A stretch of 8,598 bases of DNA from Muribaculaceae bacterium. Its GTDB lineage: Bacteria > Bacteroidota > Bacteroidia > Bacteroidales > Muribaculaceae. The DNA lies in contig VSPF01000123.1 of NCBI GenBank assembly GCA_009775195.1, positions 1-8,598 on the forward strand, given 5' to 3'. Position numbers and translations under genes: made by a program. Under the pieces are notes generated by a model. It saw only the letters and a program-made list of their open reading frames with translations. It did no database searches and was not told the origin of the DNA. Each line of letters begins with the position of its first letter. The stretch's first letter is position 1. Below are positions 4,498-8,598 of the stretch, piece by piece.

Positions 4498-6912
4498 ATG
4501 AAAAAGAAGACAAACCAACTCCTTCTCAACGCCGCGCTCGTCACCGACGGCGCTGGCGCCGTCGAACTCTCCGGCCTGCGTCCCTGCGAAAGCCACGACG
4601 GCACCATGGTGCTACGCCCGGCCCCTGTGTCGGCCGCTGTCACTCTTCCCCAAGGGTGGAACGCCTTGGCCAAGATTGACAATCAGCTAATTATAATCAA
4701 CGGCACCTCGGTGGCGACTTTCGACAACGATGTCGCCCGCGTTGCCGACACCGCCCTCCCCGGGGCTATGCACAGTCATGTGCCTGTCGGCGACCGCCTC
4801 TTGCTCCTATGCGACAATGGCGCGGCCTATGTCGGTGTCGACGGCGGTGTGCCCGTCGTAACCCCGGCGCGACGCGACTATCCCGCAATCACCCTCTACG
4901 GAGTCGACGATGTCGAGGTTTCAGCACATGTCGACAGCCGCAAATTGTCGAAATCCTATACCTCGGGCCTTTTCGACAAGAAAGACCACGACGCACTTGT
5001 CGGCGACCTCGCCGGCGCTTATCGCCGCATTTGTGCCGATGCTGCCGCCTCGGGTGTCATGGTGCAACCGGCCCTCGCCCGTTACCGCCTCCTCGACGCT
5101 GTCGGTCAGGTCCTCTTCGAGTCGGCACCCGTGTTGGTGTGCCACAGCACAGGCGCACAGTGCACCGAGACCATGGCCCTTACCTCGCCCGACAGGCTCA
5201 GCGTCAACCCCTATGTCCTCCAGGCATCTACATGGCATCTCGAGGCCGCATTGCCCTCGATGCCCGACAGCGGTGTGGCCCAGGCCGAGGTCCTCATGAC
5301 ACCATTGTTCCACCCCTACGACACCTCCCTGCCCGGCAATACATACCTCGGCAGTGCATCGTCGCCGTCTACGGTCTTTGCCCGTGTCGGCCTCCCGGGA
5401 CGCGAACGCGGCCTCGGCACCGTATATCGCGACAATGCACGCCGCATAATCATGCAGGCCATTGCACGTATCGAGATGCTCGAAGAGCGTGTGGCCGTCA
5501 TTGCCGACCCCTTCGGCGGTACCCCGCGCTCGGTCGCTGTCAATGTCGCCGTAAACCCCGACCCGGCAGTCGATATGGCAAAAATCATATCGGCGTTTGC
5601 AAAGCCCGTCGTGCCCCGGACTTATGCGCAGGTCATGCTCGACAAGCCCCACACCTTTTCAGCCGACAGTGCGGCGTCGGCCTCGGGTGCCATAGCCTGG
5701 GGAGGTTTGCACGTCGGCCGCTACGAGGGCTATCATCTCCCGACATTCGCGGCAGCCATCGGCAACGGCGACTGGCGTTCGGTATGTGCCGTGAACTTCG
5801 ACGGTGACGAGGGCGTCGTGCGCAGCGACGAGGGTTCGGCAATGGCTCCATCGAGGTTGGGCCCTGTGCTTTGCTACCCCGCGCCCGATGCGCGCGAGTT
5901 GACTGTCGTGGCCTGGCACGGCGGCGCAAATCATAAGCAGACTTTCGCCCTCACCACCGATGCCTCGGGGCGCTTTGCCGTCTATGTCGACCCTGACATG
6001 AAGCCCTTCTCTTTGCCGCTGTGCGACCCTACGGTGGCTGTCACGGCTACGCCGGGTGTCATTGATTTCCCGGATATGATTGCCTTCGCCGCCGTGGCGC
6101 GGCCCCTCGAAATCGTTGCCACAGCTGCGGTAGGCAACAGCATTGTGGCCATGGCCGGCCATCGTGGCAGCGACCAGGCCTGGGACTTCGGCCGAGCTCG
6201 TTTCACCGTGGCATGTCGCAATGCCGTTTACAATGCCGGTGTCAACCTCGCGACCCGTAAGACCGGCCTACGCACCGTCCTGACGCGCGGCATTGACCGA
6301 CCCGACGCAATGACCTCGGGGCCTGGCGGCGAGGTGTATATCGCCGACGGCGACGGCGTGGTCGTGCTCTCGCGTGGTGGCGGCCTGCGTAGGCTTGCCG
6401 CGACTCATAACTATGTCGCCCTCGGTTACGACGAGGTCGGCGACGAGGTGTGGGCCCTCCGCGATGACGGCGCGGTAGATATCTTCTGCCGCCGATACGG
6501 CTTCGGACGCTATAGCCGCACCGACCTGGCGCCCGACGGCTTCGTCAATCTCGGCGCACTCTATCTTGTGGCCGGGCGCAAGCTCTACGATGTCAATGGT
6601 GATGACGGCCAGTCGCGCCATGTACGGATGTGTCTGCGCAGTGTACCTCGTTTACGCTATGGGCCGTTGCGGCCAGTCGACCTGGTCTTTACCGCTCAGG
6701 CTTCTCAGATTAATGCCGTCCTTGCCGTCAATGCCTCGGGTGTGGCCGGGCTCAGGCCGTGCCTATTGCGCAGTATGGCCGTCGACGGCGTCCTTGCCGG
6801 ACCTGTCAGGGAGCCTTTGCCGAAGCGTCTTGCCCGTGCTGTCGATATTTGCCTCGAAGGCGTCGTGAGTGGCGATTTTGTGTTTGACTCTTTTACTTTT
6901 AGCTATGAATGA
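4498..6912 (+). CDS. Large phage structural (tail-connector/hub-like) protein, unassigned family
   Basis: A complete 804-aa protein I cannot name with certainty. There is no signal peptide or membrane segment. Short beta-rich units resembling propeller blades appear near 55-120 (ALAKIDNQLIIINGTSVATF; DRLLLLCDNGAAYVGVDGG) and 610-700 (GEVYIADGDGVVVLS; DEVWALRDDGAVDIFCRR; LGALYLVAGRKLYDVNG). Alternating observed-value and label segments of this kind are known in podovirus tail-tube and stabilisation proteins such as T7 gp12 or P22 gp10; that link is inference from pattern only. Residues 195-215 (ARYRLLDAVGQVLFESAPVLV) look like a separate beta module. The gene overlaps the terminase by 8 bases and is GC-rich with C-ending codons like it, so both belong to one phage module. 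The ATG at 4498 follows a -7-like box, and MKKKT is a natural start. A non-virion role cannot be excluded. Confidence 0.6.
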   Translation: MKKKTNQLLLNAALVTDGAGAVELSGLRPCESHDGTMVLRPAPVSAAVTLPQGWNALAKIDNQLIIINGTSVATFDNDVARVADTALPGAMHSHVPVGDRLLLLCDNGAAYVGVDGGVPVVTPARRDYPAITLYGVDDVEVSAHVDSRKLSKSYTSGLFDKKDHDALVGDLAGAYRRICADAAASGVMVQPALARYRLLDAVGQVLFESAPVLVCHSTGAQCTETMALTSPDRLSVNPYVLQASTWHLEAALPSMPDSGVAQAEVLMTPLFHPYDTSLPGNTYLGSASSPSTVFARVGLPGRERGLGTVYRDNARRIIMQAIARIEMLEERVAVIADPFGGTPRSVAVNVAVNPDPAVDMAKIISAFAKPVVPRTYAQVMLDKPHTFSADSAASASGAIAWGGLHVGRYEGYHLPTFAAAIGNGDWRSVCAVNFDGDEGVVRSDEGSAMAPSRLGPVLCYPAPDARELTVVAWHGGANHKQTFALTTDASGRFAVYVDPDMKPFSLPLCDPTVAVTATPGVIDFPDMIAFAAVARPLEIVATAAVGNSIVAMAGHRGSDQAWDFGRARFTVACRNAVYNAGVNLATRKTGLRTVLTRGIDRPDAMTSGPGGEVYIADGDGVVVLSRGGGLRRLAATHNYVALGYDEVGDEVWALRDDGAVDIFCRRYGFGRYSRTDLAPDGFVNLGALYLVAGRKLYDVNGDDGQSRHVRMCLRSVPRLRYGPLRPVDLVFTAQASQINAVLAVNASGVAGLRPCLLRSMAVDGVLAGPVREPLPKRLARAVDICLEGVVSGDFVFDSFTFSYE

Positions 6913-8598
6913 CGATGTTGCCGTAATCTTGCTTGTCGACGACCTGCGCCGGCGCTTCCGCGATGTCGCTTACGACCCCGTGCGCGGGCTCGGGTGTATA
7001 GGCAGTCGGGTGGCCGTCACTGCCCCATGGGGCGACAAGGTCTTTGTGCCACGGGCCATGACCCTCGACCCGGCATATCCGGCTGTTGTCAGCAACACCC
7101 TGGCATGGAAGCGGCTGCGATGCCGCCACGACTTCGAGTATTGGTGCGCGACATGTGCCGTGGTCCGGCTCAAGGACGAGGGGCGCGACGGTCCCTTCAT
7201 CCTCAATGCCCCGCAGCGGCGTGTGGCGGCGGTGCTCGAGGGCGACCGCACGGCCCACCAGCCTATACGCCTTATCCTGCTCAAGGCCCGCCAGTGGGGT
7301 GGCTCTACCCTGGTGCAGATGTATATGGCGTGGATTCAGTCGTGCCTGCGCCGTGATTGGAACTCGCTTATCTGCGCCCATGTCAAAGATGCCGCCTCGG
7401 GCATACGCGGCATGTACACCAAGCTGCTCGACAATTACCCGGCCGACCTGTGGGACGGCGACGAGAAGCCGCAGTTCAAGCCCTACGAACGCACCTGCAA
7501 CGTGCGTCAGATAGTCGGCCGTGGTTGCCGCGTGACTATCGGCTCGAGCGAGAACCAGGATGCCGTCCGTGGTGCCGACTATGCCATGGCACACCTGAGC
7601 GAGACGGCCTTCTGGGCAAGCACGCCGCAGCGTTCGCCCCAAGGCTTTATACAGGCCGTCTGCGGTGCCATCACATTGCAGCCCGACACCCTTGTCGCGG
7701 TAGAGTCTACGGCAAACGGCGTGGGCAATTATTTCCACACCGAGTGGCTGCGCTGCAAGCAGGGGCGCGGCGACAAGCATGCCGTCTTCGTGCCTTGGTA
7801 CGAAATCGAAATCTACCGCCTCGCGCCGCCCTCTCCCGAGGCAGTCGCCGCCACGCTCGATGACTACGAGCGGCGCTTGTGGGACATGGGCCTCGCCCTC
7901 GACCAGGTCTACTGGTACCGACGCAAGGCGGCCGAGTATGGTTCGCTCGACCAGATGCATGCCGAGTTCCCCACCGACGATGTCGAGGCCTTCCTCAATA
8001 GCGGCAGCGGTGTCTTCTCGCCGGCCTGCGTCGAGGCCCTGCGCAAAGGCTGTTGCAAGCCCGGTGCGGTGGGCGCCCTCGACGCTTCCGGCACGGGCTT
8101 CGTTGCCGACTCCAAGGGTTCCCTGGCCGTCTGGGAGCTGCCCGTGCGCCATGGCCGCTATGTGGTGGCTGTCGATGTTGGTGGACGCTCGGCAAAGGCC
8201 GACTGGTCGGTAATAGCCGTGCTGAAGGTGCCACGGCAGGGCCTGCCCGAGGTCGTGGCTCAGTGGCGCGGGCACGTCGACCACGACATGCTCGCCCGCA
8301 AGAGTGCCGCCGTAGCCCGGTTCTACAACAAAGCCCTGCTCATTATCGAGAGTAATACTTTCGAGACCGCCGACAGTGGTGGTGCGACCGACTCTAACCT
8401 CTTTGTGCTCAACCGTCTGGCCTCGGAGTATGACAATCTCTACCGTCGGCGCACTTTCGACAAGGTCACCAACACCTATAGCACCAATGTCGGCTTCCAT
8501 ACCAACCGCTCGACCAAGGCGCTGCTCATAGGCGGACTGATTGAGGCCGTGCGCGAGGGTGCCTATATCGAGCGCGACAACGAGGCATGCAACGAGCT
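6905..8598 (+). CDS. Phage terminase large subunit (3' end beyond window)
   Basis: An open frame of 564 codons from the ATG at 6905 runs off the right edge. Terminase large subunit packages phage DNA into the prohead, using an N-terminal ATPase motor and a C-terminal RNase H-like nuclease that cuts concatemers. The ATPase is seen as FILNAPQRR (about residues 98-106), a terminase-type Walker A KARQWGGST at 127-135, and AMAHLSETAFW with the Walker B glutamate E233. A coupling-type ESTANG follows near residue 266. The nuclease shows AVDVGGRSAKADWS with D424 and D433, and LLIIESN with E482; a last acidic residue would be at or beyond the window end. The start overlaps the upstream stop (ATG at 6905, TGA at 6910-6912), which suggests coupled translation. 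No motif is damaged in the visible part, so the protein may be functional. A small terminase gene is not seen upstream. Confidence 0.93.
   Translation, partial: MNDDVAVILLVDDLRRRFRDVAYDPVRGLGCIGSRVAVTAPWGDKVFVPRAMTLDPAYPAVVSNTLAWKRLRCRHDFEYWCATCAVVRLKDEGRDGPFILNAPQRRVAAVLEGDRTAHQPIRLILLKARQWGGSTLVQMYMAWIQSCLRRDWNSLICAHVKDAASGIRGMYTKLLDNYPADLWDGDEKPQFKPYERTCNVRQIVGRGCRVTIGSSENQDAVRGADYAMAHLSETAFWASTPQRSPQGFIQAVCGAITLQPDTLVAVESTANGVGNYFHTEWLRCKQGRGDKHAVFVPWYEIEIYRLAPPSPEAVAATLDDYERRLWDMGLALDQVYWYRRKAAEYGSLDQMHAEFPTDDVEAFLNSGSGVFSPACVEALRKGCCKPGAVGALDASGTGFVADSKGSLAVWELPVRHGRYVVAVDVGGRSAKADWSVIAVLKVPRQGLPEVVAQWRGHVDHDMLARKSAAVARFYNKALLIIESNTFETADSGGATDSNLFVLNRLASEYDNLYRRRTFDKVTNTYSTNVGFHTNRSTKALLIGGLIEAVREGAYIERDNEACNE

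Noticed and set aside
6899..8500. A 533-codon open frame on the minus strand opposite the terminase
   Set aside because: The plus-strand frame carries intact terminase motifs across the same span. The antisense product is rich in V, A, G, H and R with no motif, as expected of a codon-usage shadow.
1..8598. CRISPR arrays, tRNA or rRNA genes
   Set aside because: No regularly spaced repeats with unique spacers, no cloverleaf with a CCA-type end, and no rRNA-like conserved stretch were seen on either strand.

Overview
The window looks like part of a Bacteroidales (Bacteroidota) chromosome. The evidence is the absence of Shine-Dalgarno sequences before the starts, several upstream boxes of the Bacteroides -7 form TAnnTTTG, a secreted GH78-type rhamnosidase, and a DUF4143-type ATPase of a kind that is abundant in this order. 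The genus cannot be fixed from the sequence. The window falls into three blocks that differ in base composition and direction.

Left block (1-2391). A complete, exported GH78-like alpha-L-rhamnosidase is read leftward, with a candidate promoter about 110 bases upstream. A second promoter-like box at 60-67 points off the left edge.

Middle block (about 2275-4497). This is AT-rich, repeat-laden and non-coding except for two leftward genes: an AAA-type ATPase of the DUF4143 group (complete, 403 aa) and, 16 bases after it, a 41-codon frame with a good signal peptide. Around them lie a heptad tandem repeat, a 172-bp imperfect palindrome that looks like a small non-autonomous (MITE-like) insertion with possible 6-bp target duplications, and two direct copies of a repeat of at least 103 bp (96/103 identical). 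One copy lies on each side of the ATPase/small-ORF pair, so the pair could be a cassette or simply sit between two members of a dispersed intergenic repeat family.

Right block (4498-8598). Two GC-rich, rightward, overlapping phage genes. The first encodes an 804-aa protein with propeller-like stretches, probably a virion or tail-connector protein of a Bacteroidales prophage. The second is a phage terminase large subunit with recognisable ATPase and nuclease motifs, cut by the window end. The 8-bp overlap of the two frames suggests translational coupling. No integrase, repressor or small terminase is seen on the left, so this is either one edge of a prophage whose other functions lie to the right, or a remnant.

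The points most worth a second look are the ATPase/secreted-peptide pair between near-identical repeats, the MITE-like palindrome, and the large unassigned protein encoded directly before the terminase.
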